Source of the DNA: Bordetella parapertussis
Lineage (GTDB): Bacteria > Cyanobacteriota > Cyanobacteriia > PCC-6307 > Cyanobiaceae
Direction of reading: 5' to 3'
NCBI GenBank assembly: GCA_943324725.2
Contig: CALPMR020000199.1
Location: 1 to 5,625, forward strand
DNA length: 5,625 nucleotides
Shown: piece by piece, positions 5,050 to 5,625 of the stretch
Layout: each line of letters opens with the position of its first letter
How positions within the stretch are numbered: position 1 is the stretch's first letter
Notes under the pieces: model-generated
What the model was told of the DNA's origin: nothing
The model's input: the letters and a program-made list of their open reading frames with translations, nothing else
Databases searched by the model: none
Program-made: the position numbers and the translations under genes

Positions 5050-5625
5050 TCAGCCGTCCTGCTTGATGTCCTGCAGGGCCGTGAAGTCCACCTGCACCGA
5101 GGGGCCCATGGTGGAGGTGACATAGAGGGTCCGCCAGTAGCGGCCCTTGGCACCGCTGGGCTTCTGGCGATCAATCGTTTCCTGCAGGGCTTTGAGGTTC
5201 TCGAGCAGCTTGTCCGCATCGAAGCTCGCCTTGCCGAAGCGCACATGCACGATGCCGGCCCGGTCGGCCCGGAACTCCAGCTTGCCCGCCTTGAATTCGT
5301 TGATGGCGCCGGCCAGATCAGTGGTGACGGTGCCGGCCTTGGGATTGGGCATCAGGCCGCGGGGACCGAGCACCCGGCCGAGTTTGGCCACCTTGGGCAT
5401 CATGTCCGGGGTGGCGATCAGCAGATCGAAATCCATGGCGCCAGCGGCGATCTGCTCCACCAGATCCTCATCACCGGCCAGATCGGCGCCGGCGGCTTTG
5501 GCCTCGGCCACCTTCTCGCCCCGGGCGATCACGGCGATGCGGATGGTCTGGCCGGTGCCGTGGGGCAGGGCCACGGTGGTGCGCAGCTGCTGGTCGGTGT
5601 ACTTGGGATCGATGCCGAGGCGCAC
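5050..5625 (-). CDS. rplA: 50S ribosomal protein L1 (5' end beyond window)
   Basis: L1 binds 23S rRNA at the mobile L1 stalk near the E site and, in many bacteria, represses its own operon. The minus-strand frame gives 191 residues ending at the TGA at 5052-5050. The L1 signature [15 protein letters not shown] is present, along with VALPHGTGQ, the [15 protein letters not shown] segment, and a C-terminal block around [14 protein letters not shown]1 is about 235 residues, so some 45 N-terminal residues lie past 5625; the GTG at the window edge is an internal valine codon. The 3' end faces dhaK across 139 bases, with a terminator between them. rplJ would normally be the next gene. Confidence 0.98.
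   Translation of the reverse strand: MRLGIDPKYTDQQLRTTVALPHGTGQTIRIAVIARGEKVAEAKAAGADLAGDEDLVEQIAAGAMDFDLLIATPDMMPKVAKLGRVLGPRGLMPNPKAGTVTTDLAGAINEFKAGKLEFRADRAGIVHVRFGKASFDADKLLENLKALQETIDRQKPSGAKGRYWRTLYVTSTMGPSVQVDFTALQDIKQDG

Noticed and set aside
1..5625. Mobile element or integration scar around the dha cassette
   Set aside because: No transposase, integrase, tRNA gene or flanking direct repeat could be found by eye.

Overview
The window most likely comes from a GC-rich unicellular picocyanobacterium of the Synechococcus/Cyanobium type. This rests on the cyanobacterial look of the L10 start ([11 protein letters not shown] motif) and of L1, the high G+C with strong G/C preference at third codon positions, and the absence of the HIP1 octamer GCGATCGC that is abundant in many other cyanobacteria. 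The lineage is an inference; no search was possible.

Layout. On the minus strand the window is bounded by two ribosomal protein genes that are neighbours in most bacteria: the start of rplJ (L10) at 1-142 and most of rplA (L1) at 5050-5625. Between them, on the plus strand, lies a five-gene cassette at 526-4910 for PEP-dependent dihydroxyacetone (DHA) phosphorylation: dhaL, a single-domain dhaM (EIIA), an HPr gene, a full-length enzyme I gene and dhaK. The first four are translationally coupled by short overlaps (ATGA, ATGA, GTGGCTGA). dhaK follows after 99 bases that contain a hairpin. The cassette is divergent from rplJ and convergent with rplA. A minus-strand intrinsic terminator (4964-4991) ends the rplA side. 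A recognisable L10 autoregulatory leader (about 293-370, minus strand) has stayed with rplJ.

How the genes work together. Enzyme I takes phosphate from PEP and passes it to HPr, then to the histidine of DhaM, then to ADP held permanently on DhaL, which phosphorylates DHA bound covalently to DhaK, giving DHAP. Every catalytic residue expected for this relay is visible: EI His253 and Cys565, HPr His51, DhaM His10, the DhaL Asp triad 28/33/35, and DhaK His56/Asp109/His215. The window therefore encodes a self-contained phosphorelay with no sugar permease, in a group of organisms that generally lacks the sugar PTS.

The most unusual DNA is an 18-bp tandem repeat (five units, 1919-2008) at the HPr/enzyme I junction. 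It is read in two frames, as the HPr tail (VENSRG repeats) and as a possible upstream extension of enzyme I, and it duplicates the GTG start codon of enzyme I.
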